A stretch of 64,000 bases of DNA from Bin87 sp034423575 (lineage in GTDB: Bacteria; Chloroflexota; Dehalococcoidia; Lucifugimonadales; UBA3495): contig DAOUIF010000002.1 of NCBI GenBank assembly GCA_034423575.1, positions 3,762 to 67,761 on the forward strand, in the 5' to 3' direction. Shown one piece after another: positions 18,392-27,457 of this stretch; the stretch's first letter is position 1, and every line of letters starts with the position of its first letter. The notes under the pieces were generated by a model. That model ran no database searches. It was not told where the DNA came from and saw only the letters and a program-made list of their open reading frames with translations. A program made the position numbers and the translations under genes.

Positions 18392-19417
18392 TCAGTTTTC
18401 TGCGCCGTAGCGACTTTCGAAATACGGAATCACGTTGTCGCCCATCTGTTCCACCACGCGCATCGCCATCCGCGCGTCCATCCCCGGATACCAGATCCGG
18501 AACATGAAGTGATTGGCTCCCACGCGTTGGTGGTGGTCTTCGATCTGCTGTATCACCTCTTCGCCGCTGCCCAGGATGAAACGGTCCCGTGCCAGTTCTT
18601 CAAAGGGGATCCGGAAGTCCTCCTCGCCAGGCAGGGCTTTGTCCTGACCCCAGTCGGCGTAGGCCTGGTATTTAGCCTCCATGTAGGGCTGAGCGTTGCG
18701 TACCGCCTCCTCGTGGGTCGTTGCGATGTGCATCTCCTTGATGATGGGCATCTCAGGCGGCATCTCCTGACCGCCGGCTTCCAGGCCCTCTCTGTAGATT
18801 GCCGTCTGCCGTTCCAGCGTTGCTAGCGTGGCATGCGGGTTCACGAACCAGGGCAGGCCCAGTTCCCCGGCCCGGCGGACCACGGTGTCGAAGTTGGCGG
18901 CCACCCAGATCGGTGGATGCGGCCGTTGGACCGGCCGGATCGCGCAGGTGGCGTTGTCCAGGCTGAAGTGGCGCCCGTGGAACGTCACCTCGTCCTCAGT
19001 CCACAGCCTGCGCACCAGTTCCAGGCTCTCCAGGAATCGCCCGACCCGGTGCCGCCGCTCCACGTTGAACGCCTGGTACTCGATGTCGCGATAACCCAGC
19101 CCGACGCCCAGCACGATTCGGCCTTCGCTGATCACGTCCAGCGTAGCCACGGTCTCGGCTACGTCGGCGGGCGAATAGAGGGGCAGCAGCAGGATGGACA
19201 GCACCAGCTGCATGTCGCCCGAATCCGCGGCCAATCGCGCCAGCAAGGGGATGCTCTGGAGGTTCTGGTAGGGCGGCGACAGGAAATGCTGCCCGCAGGC
19301 TATCGAGCTGAACCCTGCGTCTCGGGCCAGCCGCGTCAACTCCACCGTCTCGCGAAACCTCTGTGTCGCGGAATCTGTTGACGGGTGCTGGGGCATGGCC
19401 ATAATGCCGAACTTCAT
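18392..19417 (-). CDS. LLM class flavin-dependent oxidoreductase
   Basis: The 341-residue protein has the bacterial-luciferase barrel: MKFGIMAMPQHP at the start, ARDAGFSSIACGQHF, LATLDVISEGRIVLGVGLGYRD, and PIWVAANFDTVVRRAGELG. Members use FMN or F420 to oxidise diverse organic compounds. Which cofactor is used cannot be read with certainty; the F420 operon in this window makes F420 plausible. The GGAG site sits about nine bases before the ATG. It is a single gene between the yvcK promoter and the aminotransferase. The substrate is unknown. Confidence 0.88.
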   Translation of the reverse strand: MKFGIMAMPQHPSTDSATQRFRETVELTRLARDAGFSSIACGQHFLSPPYQNLQSIPLLARLAADSGDMQLVLSILLLPLYSPADVAETVATLDVISEGRIVLGVGLGYRDIEYQAFNVERRHRVGRFLESLELVRRLWTEDEVTFHGRHFSLDNATCAIRPVQRPHPPIWVAANFDTVVRRAGELGLPWFVNPHATLATLERQTAIYREGLEAGGQEMPPEMPIIKEMHIATTHEEAVRNAQPYMEAKYQAYADWGQDKALPGEEDFRIPFEELARDRFILGSGEEVIQQIEDHHQRVGANHFMFRIWYPGMDARMAMRVVEQMGDNVIPYFESRYGAEN

Positions 19418-19534
19418 TGATTACACTCCAGTGCGTGGGCTTTGATCGCATTGATCCGGTCAATGCAGTGGTCGACACCGAGGTCCATCCCAGCAGGACA
19501 CCGGTAGAGAAGATTGACGGTTTATGACGCCTTA

Positions 19535-20440
19535 CTAGCCCCGGTCGAACCGGGCCATCTGGTCAACGACGTCCAACCCGACGGTCTCACTCCAGGCGGA
19601 CAGCAGTTGCTGGACTATCGGCCCGGGCCGTCCATCCCCGATATCCCGTTTGTCCACGACCGTTACCGGCAGCACGCATGGGGTGGTGCTGGAGAAGAAC
19701 GCTTCGTCGGCGGTGTACATGTCATACGGTTGGAGATCTTCCTCCACCAGGGGAATCTCAAGCTGCTCTGCCAAGTCGAACACCATCCCCCTGGAGATGC
19801 CCTGGAGGATGTTGCGGTCCCCCGGTGTGCGGATCACCCCGTCGGTGACCAGGAAAACGTTGTAGCCCGTCCCTTCGGTGAGGTTTCCTTCGGAGTCCGT
19901 GAGGATGGGCCAGCCCTCCGGGTCCACGTCCGCAGCTTCCAGGTCGGCCAGGTTAAAGTTCATGCGGCTGTAGTGCTTGACCTTGGGGTCGAGGGCATCG
20001 ACCGGATAGCTCCGGGTGCGGGTAATGACGCCGTGGGCCCCGTCCGTGTACAGCTTGGCGTAGCGTCCGAACGCCGCCGCCGATATCTTCACGCAAACTG
20101 CGGGAGGCCCGGCGTCGCGGGACGAGTTTCCCGGACCGCGGGTGATGAACTGAGTTATGGTGAAATCCCCCGCCTCTTCGCGCAGGTGTTCGTTGCGGGC
20201 GATCGCCTCCTCGCTGATGTCGTACATCTCGCGCGGGGAGAGCCCGGGGTCGATGCGGACGTACTTCAGTGAGCGGTAGAGCCGGTCGATGTGCTGCTCC
20301 ATACGAAAGCTCTTGCCGTTGAAGGTTCGGGCCACGTCGAAGATTACGTCGCCCACAATGAAGCCCCGGTCCATGGGGTCGATTTTGACCTGGCTGAAGG
20401 GTACCCACTCGCCGTTGAAATATGCAGTGTAATCCGCCAT
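19535..20440 (-). CDS. Class IV (branched-chain-type) aminotransferase
   Basis: The 301-residue PLP enzyme resembles branched-chain and D-amino-acid aminotransferases of fold type IV. It has YFNGEWVPFSQVKIDPMDRGFIVGDVIFD near the start (in pieces), the PLP lysine in VKHYSRMN, and LTEGTGYNVFLV and RNILQGISRGMV, which bind the cofactor phosphate. The amino donor is not determined; ilvE-like or a catabolic transaminase are options. The ATG at 20440 has a strong AAAGGAGG six bases upstream, which rules out the longer frame reaching 20599. It is transcribed away from the hydantoinase gene. Confidence 0.88.
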   Translation of the reverse strand: MADYTAYFNGEWVPFSQVKIDPMDRGFIVGDVIFDVARTFNGKSFRMEQHIDRLYRSLKYVRIDPGLSPREMYDISEEAIARNEHLREEAGDFTITQFITRGPGNSSRDAGPPAVCVKISAAAFGRYAKLYTDGAHGVITRTRSYPVDALDPKVKHYSRMNFNLADLEAADVDPEGWPILTDSEGNLTEGTGYNVFLVTDGVIRTPGDRNILQGISRGMVFDLAEQLEIPLVEEDLQPYDMYTADEAFFSSTTPCVLPVTVVDKRDIGDGRPGPIVQQLLSAWSETVGLDVVDQMARFDRG

Positions 20441-20460
20441 GATCCGCCTCCTTTGCCGCC

Positions 20461-20466
20461 AGTATA
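20461..20466 (-). promoter_or_regulatory. -10 element for the class IV aminotransferase
   Basis: TATACT on the minus strand lies 20 bases before the ATG, so the leader would be about 14 bases and consist of little more than the AAAGGAGG ribosome site. No matching -35 box is evident, so an activator may be needed. Confidence 0.4.
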
Positions 20467-20656
20467 GCAAACCGCCTGGCCGGCCCCGTGCGGCCCCATG
20501 GCTCCCCTCAGGACTCCGATTTCCCCCACCGTGACCGTTGCGCCGGATGCCCTTCGGGTAAAAAAAGCTGGACCATCTGATACGGAAGGCCACCGCCATG
20601 ACGTATCATGCTGCCGGTGGGGCACAATCGTCCTCAGCACCAACAGGAGGCCGCAG

Positions 20657-23600
20657 GTGTACAAGATCGGAATTGACGTCGGAGGTACTTTCACGGATTT
20701 CGTGGTCGCCGCTGAAACCGGCCAGCCGCGTTTCTTCAAGACGCAGACCACGCCTGACGACCCGTCACACGGCGTGATGACCGGCCTTCAAGAGGCCGCT
20801 TCCGCGTACGGACTGTCGCTGGACGAGTTTCTCAGGGACACTGACCTGGTTATCCACGGTTCGACCGTCGCGACCAACACGCTGGTCGAGAGGAAAGGCG
20901 CAACCGTGGGTCTGATCACCACCGACGGCTTTCGCGACCTCCTGGAGATGCGGGAAGGGTTGAAAGAAGACCGGTACAACCTGCGGATGACGCCCGTCGA
21001 GCCGTTGGCCGCGCGCTACCTGCGAGTGGAAGTTCCGGAACGAACCCGGGCGAACGGCGCTGTGCATCGTCCGTTGGACATTGGCCACCTGGAGCAACAG
21101 CTGAATTACTTGCAGGGGGAAGGGGCCGAATCGCTGGCGGTGTGTTTCCTGTTCTCCTACCTGAATCCGCTGCACGAGAAGCAGGCCGGCGAGATCATTC
21201 GTCGGCACTTTCCTGATATGTACGTCTCCCTTTCCCACGAAGTGATTCCCCAGATCAAGGAATTTGATCGCCTCAGCACCACGGTGATCAACTCCTACGT
21301 CGGTCCCGTGTTCAGCCGTTACTTGTCGCATCTGGCTGAGCGGTTCGCGGCCTATCCACAACTCAACGACGTGCTGATCATGCAGTCCAACGGCGGAGTC
21401 GCGCCCATCGACGATTCCAGCCGCATGGCCGTACGGGCAATCCTGTCCGGCCCAGCCGGTGGTGTGAGCGCCGCTGCATACCTGGGCCAGTTGCTGGGGG
21501 AGCCGAAAATCATCGCCTTCGACATGGGTGGCACCAGCACCGACATTTCGCTCATCGAGAATGGCGTCCCCCACATCGCCAACGAGAAGTTTGAAGCCGG
21601 CTGGAAGATCGCCGCTCCCATGATCGACATACACACTCTGGGAGCCGGTGGCGGCAGCATCGCCCGGGTGGACGACGGAGGCATCCTCCACGTGGGTCCG
21701 GACAGCGCCGGTGCCGATCCCGGTCCGGCTTGCTACGGCAAGGGTGGCGTCGACCCCACGGTAACCGATGCCAGCCTGGCCCTTGGTTACCTGGAAGCCG
21801 GCAATTTCCTCGGTGGGCGGGCCAGCCTCGATAACGCGGCGGCCGCCCGGGCCCTTGCTGACAACGTGGGTTCGCCGCTCAACCTTCCCGACGCCGAGGC
21901 CGCCTTTGGCGTGTACAAGGTGGTGTGCACCACCATCGCCGAAGGGATCCGGCTGATGTCGGTGCAGCGCGGTGTCGACCCCCGTGACTTCACCATTATG
22001 GGGTTTGGCGGGGCGTCGGGCCTTCATGCCTCGGAGGTGGCCCGGCAGCTCCAGGTTGGAAAGGTTTACGTACCGGCGTCAGCGCCGGTCTTGTCCGCCT
22101 ACGGGATGCTGAACACGGACGTCAAGTACGACTACTTCCGGTCCTATCCGGTCAGCCTGGAGCGTCTCGACCTGAGGGAATTGAAAGTGATCCTTGATGA
22201 GTTGGCGGCACAGGGCCTGGAAAAGCTGCTGTCGCAAGGCGTTTCCCAGGACGCAGTGGAGATCGAGTACTCCGCGGACATGCGGTACCTGGACCAAATC
22301 TACGAGGTCACGGTTCCGCTACCGGACCCGGCGCGGCCGCCCTCTGCGTTCGTCGCCGATCTGACCTCCAACTTCCACCGGAGATACGAGGAGCTTTACT
22401 CGTACAATCAGCAGGATCAGGAGGTTCGGTTGGTCACGCTGCGGGTGGCGGCAATCGGCAAGCTGCCCCGGATAGCCCGGCCTGACCAGACGGGCGACGG
22501 GGACCCGGCAGTGCCCGTCGGTTCACGCCGTGTCTACATGGGCGAATGGCTGGACGTCCCGACCTATGCCGCCGACGGACTGCCCGCGGGCACGCAGGTA
22601 TCCGGCCCGGCCGTCCTGGAATCGGAATTCACCACCATCTTGGTTTGGTCGGGCGACCAGGCTACCGTGGATGCCATGGGTGGCATCGAGCTGGCGGTCA
22701 ACCTGGGATCCGCCGCGCTTGACGCGGACAGTCATGCCGATTCCGCAGCGGCAGACCCCATCACCCTGGCGGTCGTGGAGCACCGCCTCGAGTCGATAGC
22801 CCAGGAGATGACCGAGGCCATGCTGCGCACGGCCATGTCCCAGATCCTCAACTCCAGCCGGGACTTTTCCACGGCGATACTCGACGGTGATTGCCAGCTG
22901 GTGGCCCAGGGCGAGGGCATACCGGTGCATATAAGCGCCCTGCCCGTGGCCGGCGCCGCCGTCCGGGACTACTTCGGTGACGACATCCACGATGGCGATC
23001 TGTTCATTCTGAATGACCCTTACTTCGGAGGCAGCCACCTGCCGGACATCACCATCATCCGGCCCGTGTTCCACCAGGGACGGCTGCTGTTCTATGGCGT
23101 CAACCGCGCCCACCACAGCGACGTCGGCGGGGGCACCCACGGCGGATACAATCCGGGCGCCAACGAGATCTTCCAGGAAGGCCTGCGGATACCTCCGTTG
23201 CGGCTGTACGACCGCGGCATCCCGCGCAACGACCTGTTGCAAATGATGTCGGCCAACGTCCGGCAATCGGAGAACTTCCTGGGCGACCTCAACGCACAGA
23301 TCGGCTCGGTGATGCTGGCCGCCCAGCGGATCGAAACGCTGCTGATCGACTACGGCGCCGACCGGTTGATGGCGGTGGTGGCCGAAATTCTGTCGGCCAC
23401 CGAGCGACAGGTGCGCCAGTTCATCTCCGGATGGCCCGACGGCGTGTACCACGGCGAGTCGCTCGTGGACGACGACGGGTTCGACAGCAAGCTGGTGCCC
23501 ATACGCGCGACGGTCACCATCGCCGGCGACTCCATGACCATCGATCTGAGCGAATCCAGTCCTCAGGTCGAGGGGTTCATCAACAGTGCCTACGCCAACA

Positions 23601-24385
23601 CTCGTTCGCTGGCTCACGCCGCCATCATGTATCTGGCGCCCATGGACGTGGCCCGCAATGAGGGTTCAATGCGTCCGGTGCAGATCGTGGCCCCCCGAGG
23701 GCTGGTGGTCAACGCCAACCCGCCGGCCCCGGTGTGCATGAGCACCAACCACTGCGCCGAGGAGGTGGTTGAGGCGGTGTTCAAGGCGCTGGCGCCGGCC
23801 ATCCCCGATGCAGTCTCCGCGGGGTTCTCCCGTCGGCTGCGCTACGCCATCACCGGCAAGGATCCGAGGACGGGCCGCCAGTTCATCTGGCACTTCTTCC
23901 TGGCCCGGGGCGGCGGAGGTGCGTCAGCGGGTTTCGACGGCTGGTCCAACGTCGGCGAGATCAACGTCGCCGGAGGCATCCGCTCGCCCAGCATCGAGGT
24001 CACGGAAGAGCGGTTCCCCTTCTTCGTCCAGCGTCACGAGCTGCGGCCTGATTCCGGCGGGGTGGGCGCGTGGCGTGGCGGCCTGGGCGCGGTGTGCGAC
24101 CTGGTCTATGAGGGCGACGGACCCGCCTTGCTCAACACCGCCGGCGACGGCATCGTGGTGCCGCCCTTCGGACTCTTCGGCGCGAACGACGGCCTGCCCC
24201 ACCACTACAAGATCACGTCAAACGGCACAGAGCGGGTGCTCGGCTCAAAGGAAGTCGGCGTCGTCGTCAACCCCGGCGACCACGTCATCTGCCTCTCCTC
24301 CGGGGGAGGCGGCTACGGCTCGCCCGAACAACGTGAGGCAGACGCCGTCAGATGGGATCTGAAGAACGGGTATGTCACGGGGTAA
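20657..24385 (+). CDS. Fused hydantoinase A/B (5-oxoprolinase-like) ATP-dependent amidohydrolase
   Basis: The 1242-residue protein joins HyuA (about 1-690) and HyuB (about 705-1242), as in eukaryotic-type 5-oxoprolinase. HyuA begins YKIGIDVGGTFTDFVVA, an ATP-binding loop, and contains GSTVATNTLVERKGA, LSGPAGGVSAAAYLG and DMGGTSTDISLI. HyuB begins at AVVEHRLESIAQEM and has ILNSSRDFSTAILD, NDPYFGGSHLPDI and NRAHHSDVGG. The family opens cyclic amides (hydantoins, 5-oxoproline) or carboxylates acetone-type substrates using ATP; the substrate here is unknown. The GTG start at 20657 has AGGAGG six bases upstream. An ATG at 20498 would add 53 residues that do not resemble the family. Confidence 0.92.
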   Translation: MYKIGIDVGGTFTDFVVAAETGQPRFFKTQTTPDDPSHGVMTGLQEAASAYGLSLDEFLRDTDLVIHGSTVATNTLVERKGATVGLITTDGFRDLLEMREGLKEDRYNLRMTPVEPLAARYLRVEVPERTRANGAVHRPLDIGHLEQQLNYLQGEGAESLAVCFLFSYLNPLHEKQAGEIIRRHFPDMYVSLSHEVIPQIKEFDRLSTTVINSYVGPVFSRYLSHLAERFAAYPQLNDVLIMQSNGGVAPIDDSSRMAVRAILSGPAGGVSAAAYLGQLLGEPKIIAFDMGGTSTDISLIENGVPHIANEKFEAGWKIAAPMIDIHTLGAGGGSIARVDDGGILHVGPDSAGADPGPACYGKGGVDPTVTDASLALGYLEAGNFLGGRASLDNAAAARALADNVGSPLNLPDAEAAFGVYKVVCTTIAEGIRLMSVQRGVDPRDFTIMGFGGASGLHASEVARQLQVGKVYVPASAPVLSAYGMLNTDVKYDYFRSYPVSLERLDLRELKVILDELAAQGLEKLLSQGVSQDAVEIEYSADMRYLDQIYEVTVPLPDPARPPSAFVADLTSNFHRRYEELYSYNQQDQEVRLVTLRVAAIGKLPRIARPDQTGDGDPAVPVGSRRVYMGEWLDVPTYAADGLPAGTQVSGPAVLESEFTTILVWSGDQATVDAMGGIELAVNLGSAALDADSHADSAAADPITLAVVEHRLESIAQEMTEAMLRTAMSQILNSSRDFSTAILDGDCQLVAQGEGIPVHISALPVAGAAVRDYFGDDIHDGDLFILNDPYFGGSHLPDITIIRPVFHQGRLLFYGVNRAHHSDVGGGTHGGYNPGANEIFQEGLRIPPLRLYDRGIPRNDLLQMMSANVRQSENFLGDLNAQIGSVMLAAQRIETLLIDYGADRLMAVVAEILSATERQVRQFISGWPDGVYHGESLVDDDGFDSKLVPIRATVTIAGDSMTIDLSESSPQVEGFINSAYANTRSLAHAAIMYLAPMDVARNEGSMRPVQIVAPRGLVVNANPPAPVCMSTNHCAEEVVEAVFKALAPAIPDAVSAGFSRRLRYAITGKDPRTGRQFIWHFFLARGGGGASAGFDGWSNVGEINVAGGIRSPSIEVTEERFPFFVQRHELRPDSGGVGAWRGGLGAVCDLVYEGDGPALLNTAGDGIVVPPFGLFGANDGLPHHYKITSNGTERVLGSKEVGVVVNPGDHVICLSSGGGGYGSPEQREADAVRWDLKNGYVTG

Positions 24386-24452
24386 AGAATCAGGGCGGCA
24401 GCCGGCGCGCTTTTCCCATCTATCCCGTGCCAATCCCGGCAACTGACTATTG

Positions 24453-24481
24453 TTGAGAGGGTCTCGGGGGCAGCATATACT
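24453..24481 (+). promoter_or_regulatory. Promoter of the Uma2 gene
   Basis: TTGAGA (24453-24458) and TATACT (24476-24481) are spaced by 17 bases, 42 bases upstream of the ATG at 24523. This gives the gene its own transcript after the hydantoinase gene. Confidence 0.55.
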
Positions 24482-24522
24482 TCAGTTGCCCCAACCTGCC
24501 GCTCAGCGCCGGAGGCTTTGCC

Positions 24523-25302
24523 ATGGCCGCCAAACGAATCATCACCAATGCCTGGAATGTACGAACCTTGCCGGACATCTTCTATGAAGAACCGGAACCG
24601 GTCGAGGATGGTATGCAGCAAGAACCGCCCATTGACCGAATCGGTCATCTCCTCCGCCAACGCTATGAAGACCAACCGGACGTATTCATCTCGGGCGCGG
24701 TCTTTGTCTCCTACGACGTAACCGACGGTAACCGGCGGGTCAAGCCCGACCTGTTCATGGCTTTTGACGTGGATAATGCGGGAATACGGGACAACTTGCC
24801 GAACTTCTGGATTTGGGAAATTGGCAAAGCGCCGGACGTCGTGATGGAAGTGGCGTCGCCGAGCACGGCGGCGAACGATCTGGGCTGGAAGCGGGAGCTG
24901 TACACGCAGTTGGGGATCCAGGAATATTGGCGGTTAGATCCTACGGGCGGCCGGTTATACGGCAAGCCAATTACGGGGGAGCGGTTGGTGGCGGGCAGGT
25001 ATGAGGAGTACGAGTTGCAGCATGGCGACGACGCCTTGGTGCGGAGCCACAGCGAGTTGCTGGGCGTGGTGTTTGACTGGGATGGCGAGAAGTTTGACGC
25101 GCTGGATCCGGCAACCGGGATGACGATAGACAAGTTCGTCGTCGCCGAAGCCCGGGCCGATACCGCCGAAGCCCGCGCCATCGTCGCCGAAGCCGAGCTA
25201 AACCTCGAACAAACCGCCCGCAGTCAAGCTGAAACCCGCGCCAACGCCGCCGAAGCGGAATTGGTCCGTCTCAGGGAGCAACTCCGCCGGCAGGAACCTT
25301 AG
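24523..25302 (+). CDS. Uma2 family (DUF820) putative nuclease with coiled-coil tail
   Basis: The first 200 of 259 residues match Uma2, a PD-(D/E)xK-fold family common in Chloroflexota and cyanobacteria and often present in many copies. Candidate active-site residues are the Asp in VKPDLFMAF and the Glu in VVMEVASPSTAANDLGWKR, followed by QLGIQEYWRLDP. The last 55 residues form a charged coiled coil with repeated AEARA-type units. Nuclease activity is predicted from the fold and not proven for most members; its biological role is unknown. The gene is single, with its own promoter. Confidence 0.85.
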   Translation: MAAKRIITNAWNVRTLPDIFYEEPEPVEDGMQQEPPIDRIGHLLRQRYEDQPDVFISGAVFVSYDVTDGNRRVKPDLFMAFDVDNAGIRDNLPNFWIWEIGKAPDVVMEVASPSTAANDLGWKRELYTQLGIQEYWRLDPTGGRLYGKPITGERLVAGRYEEYELQHGDDALVRSHSELLGVVFDWDGEKFDALDPATGMTIDKFVVAEARADTAEARAIVAEAELNLEQTARSQAETRANAAEAELVRLREQLRRQEP

Positions 25303-25378
25303 CCTGACGAGAGAGCGGCGGTTCCTGTACTCGATTTGAACATTCTTCCGCTCCCGCGTGTTTCATCTTGGCTTTGGT

Positions 25379-26161
25379 TTAATCCTCAGCCACCACGTAG
25401 TTCCGCAGTGTCCCAATCCCGCTGATCTCCACCTCAATGGTGTCTCCGGGGAACATGTCGCCGTCTGCGCCCTCGGTGCCCATCCAGAGCACGTCGCCAG
25501 GGTGGAGGGTAGCGTAGTTGCTTAGCTCGTGAATCCAGGTGGCGGTGTCCCAGATCTGGTCGGCGGACGAGAAATCTTCCCAAACCTCGCCGTTGTGCCG
25601 CACAATGATGCGAAAACCTTTGGGGTCCAGACCGGTGACGATCCACGGGCCCAAGGGCTTCCAGGTGTCGCAATTCTTCCCCCGGAACATGGTGCGGTCG
25701 GCCTGCTGCCAGGGCCGCTGGCTGATGTCGTTGCCGATGGTGTAGCCAAAGACGTAGTCCATCGCCTCGCTGATCGGCACCTTGCGGGCTGTCTTGCCAA
25801 TGACCACCGCCAGTTGGCCCTCCGGCTGGACGGCGCCGGAGCAGTCGGCGGGGACGACGATGTTTTCCTCAGTGCCGATGATGGCGTGGACCGAGCGATA
25901 GTTGGGCGACGGGCGGTCAGGATACATGGGTGACGAATTTCGTCGCGCAGCCATCCCTTCGACGTGGCCCCGGTAGTTGGGCCCGGCGGCGTACAACATG
26001 CCGGGCTTGATCGGAGCCAGCAGCTTCACCCGGTCCAAGGGGTACGAGTGGTTGGTGACCGCGTAGTCATCCAGCGGGCTTCCCCAAATCTCGGTCACGC
26101 GCCCACCGTCCACGATGCCGAAGCTAACCTTTTCGCCCACCTGAAAACGGCACCAGATCAT
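25379..26161 (-). CDS. Fumarylacetoacetate hydrolase family protein
   Basis: The 260-residue protein has the FAH C-terminal fold: KLLAPIKPGMLYAAGPNY, then PEGQLAVVIGKTARK, YVFGYTIGNDISQR, WKPLGPWIVTG, and LHPGDVLWMGT. Members hydrolyse C-C bonds in acylpyruvates or act as oxaloacetate decarboxylases or hydratases in aromatic breakdown. The usual metal-binding pair Glu-x-Glu appears as Glu114-Gly-Gln116, so one ligand is replaced by Gln, while Asp145 is kept. Activity may be altered. AAAGGAG precedes the ATG by about eight bases. It lies downstream of the hydroxyacid dehydrogenase, with a palindromic repeat between them. Confidence 0.85.
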   Translation of the reverse strand: MIWCRFQVGEKVSFGIVDGGRVTEIWGSPLDDYAVTNHSYPLDRVKLLAPIKPGMLYAAGPNYRGHVEGMAARRNSSPMYPDRPSPNYRSVHAIIGTEENIVVPADCSGAVQPEGQLAVVIGKTARKVPISEAMDYVFGYTIGNDISQRPWQQADRTMFRGKNCDTWKPLGPWIVTGLDPKGFRIIVRHNGEVWEDFSSADQIWDTATWIHELSNYATLHPGDVLWMGTEGADGDMFPGDTIEVEISGIGTLRNYVVAED

Positions 26162-26187
26162 GGGAATACTCCTTTGGGCGGGGAATT

Positions 26188-26293
26188 GTCAGAATCAGGA
26201 TTTTTCGGATTTGAGAATTTGCACGATCGGATGTTTCTCCATGGGATGTCTCCAATCCTGAAATCTTTCACTCCGGTAAATCCTGATTCTGGC
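26188..26293. repeat. MITE-like palindromic repeat with 16-base terminal inverted repeats
   Basis: GTCAGAATCAGGATTT at 26188-26203 is the reverse complement of AAATCCTGATTCTGGC at 26278-26293 at 15 of 16 positions. The interior also contains AATCCTGAAATC and CGGATT echoes of the ends. Elements with ends reading TGTCAGAATCAGGATT are familiar as dispersed intergenic repeats in several environmental phyla. It carries no coding capacity and fills the gap between two genes on the same strand, so it may act as a terminator or folded RNA. Confidence 0.6.
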
Positions 26294-26328
26294 CGTTTCC
26301 GAATGCGTGTATGTGTCAACCCTCGGCG

Positions 26329-27294
26329 CTACTCCGGGGTGACCAGCGATTCGGCCTCGCCTCCGTTAAGCACCCGCAGGATGTTGCCGTAGGCAAAATG
26401 CGCCGCTCGCAGCGCTGTCTCCTGGCTCTGACCGGCCATGTGCGGGGTGATGATCACGTTGTCCAGGTCGAACAGGGGGTTCTCGGCCGGTGTCGGCTCG
26501 ACCTCGAGGACGTCCAGACCAGCGCCCGCGATTTGGCCTTCGGTGAGCGCACGGTACAGCGCGGCCTCGTCAACCACCGGGCCCCGACACAGGTTGATCA
26601 GGAAGGCGGTTGACTTCATCATGCCGAACTCGCGGTCGGACATCATGCCCCGCGTCCGCCGCGTCAAGGGAACGTGGAGGCTCACGATGTCGGAGGATTC
26701 CAGCAGTTCGTCGAAGTCAACCGGTTCCGCCTTCACATCACGCTGGACGTCTTCCGGAATGTCCTCGATGTCGTAGAAAATCGTGCGGGTATCGAACCCG
26801 GTGAGACGCTTTGCGACCTGACGACCGATCCGCCCGAGCCCGATGATGCCCACCGTCTTGTCGGTAACCTCCGAGAGATCGGTCTGGTAGAGATCGCTCC
26901 GCCATGCTCTCTGCCGGGTGGTGCTATCCCATTGTGCCATCAGATTCCTGCTGATCCCTATCATCAGGGCCAACGTTTGTTCCGATACCGAAATCGCGTT
27001 GGCGCCACCGTTGTTCGCCACAGGGATGCCCATTTCCAGGATGTCTTCGAGTGGGAGACGGTCGTAGCCTGCGCTGAGGGTCTGGACCAACTTGAGCTTG
27101 GAGCACTCCCGAACCAATTCGAGACTGAGATCGCTGCTGATGATCGCGTCGGCGTCACGGCACAGTTCGATTTTTTCGTCCTCCGACAGCGCCGGATTTA
27201 CCAGTGTAACTTCCAGGTCGTCCGGAGCGTTGTCCAGCATGGTTTGAGGGCGTCCCCCTACTCCGCTGAAATAAGCAACTTTCCAAGTGGGCAT
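26329..27294 (-). CDS. D-isomer-specific 2-hydroxyacid dehydrogenase
   Basis: The 321-residue NAD(P)-dependent enzyme interconverts 2-oxoacids and D-2-hydroxyacids. The Rossmann loop is GIIGLGRIGRQVAKRL. The catalytic residues are all present: Arg in NLCRGPVVDE, Glu in VLEVEPTPAENPLF and His in ITPHMAG. The substrate domain LSAGYDRLPLEDI is typical of phosphoglycerate- or glyoxylate-reductase-like members, but specificity cannot be assigned. No ACT domain is present, so it is not a full-length SerA. AAGGAG lies eight bases before the ATG at 27294. A consensus promoter lies just upstream. Confidence 0.9.
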   Translation of the reverse strand: MPTWKVAYFSGVGGRPQTMLDNAPDDLEVTLVNPALSEDEKIELCRDADAIISSDLSLELVRECSKLKLVQTLSAGYDRLPLEDILEMGIPVANNGGANAISVSEQTLALMIGISRNLMAQWDSTTRQRAWRSDLYQTDLSEVTDKTVGIIGLGRIGRQVAKRLTGFDTRTIFYDIEDIPEDVQRDVKAEPVDFDELLESSDIVSLHVPLTRRTRGMMSDREFGMMKSTAFLINLCRGPVVDEAALYRALTEGQIAGAGLDVLEVEPTPAENPLFDLDNVIITPHMAGQSQETALRAAHFAYGNILRVLNGGEAESLVTPE

Positions 27295-27343
27295 ATCGAA
27301 ATCTCCTTCGCGTGCAGTTGGTGCTTCCGGCGCCATGCCGGCA

Positions 27344-27371
27344 ATTATAGGTACCGAGCGGGGAGTGTCAA
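27344..27371 (-). promoter_or_regulatory. Consensus promoter of the hydroxyacid dehydrogenase
   Basis: Minus-strand TTGACA (27366-27371) and TATAAT (27344-27349), both perfect consensus hexamers, are 16 bases apart. The leader would be about 45 bases. This is the best promoter match I found in the window. Confidence 0.7.
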
Positions 27372-27428
27372 AAATACGGATATCGGCGTACGCCACAAAG
27401 GACGGCTGCAAGGTCTGCCGGAAAACGC

Positions 27429-27452
27429 AAAACCCCCGCTTCAGGCAGGGGT
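27429..27452 (-). terminator. Terminator of tRNA-Arg(TCT)
   Basis: Reading the minus strand, CCCCTGCCTGAAGCGGGG folds into a short GC hairpin and is followed at once by TTTT. It lies directly after the tRNA and before the hydroxyacid dehydrogenase promoter. Confidence 0.5.
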
Positions 27453-27457
27453 GACAT

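Noticed and set aside
24523..25302. Uma2 protein as part of a defence island
   Set aside because: No restriction, toxin-antitoxin, CRISPR or phage gene is nearby; Uma2 proteins are widespread singletons in this kind of genome.
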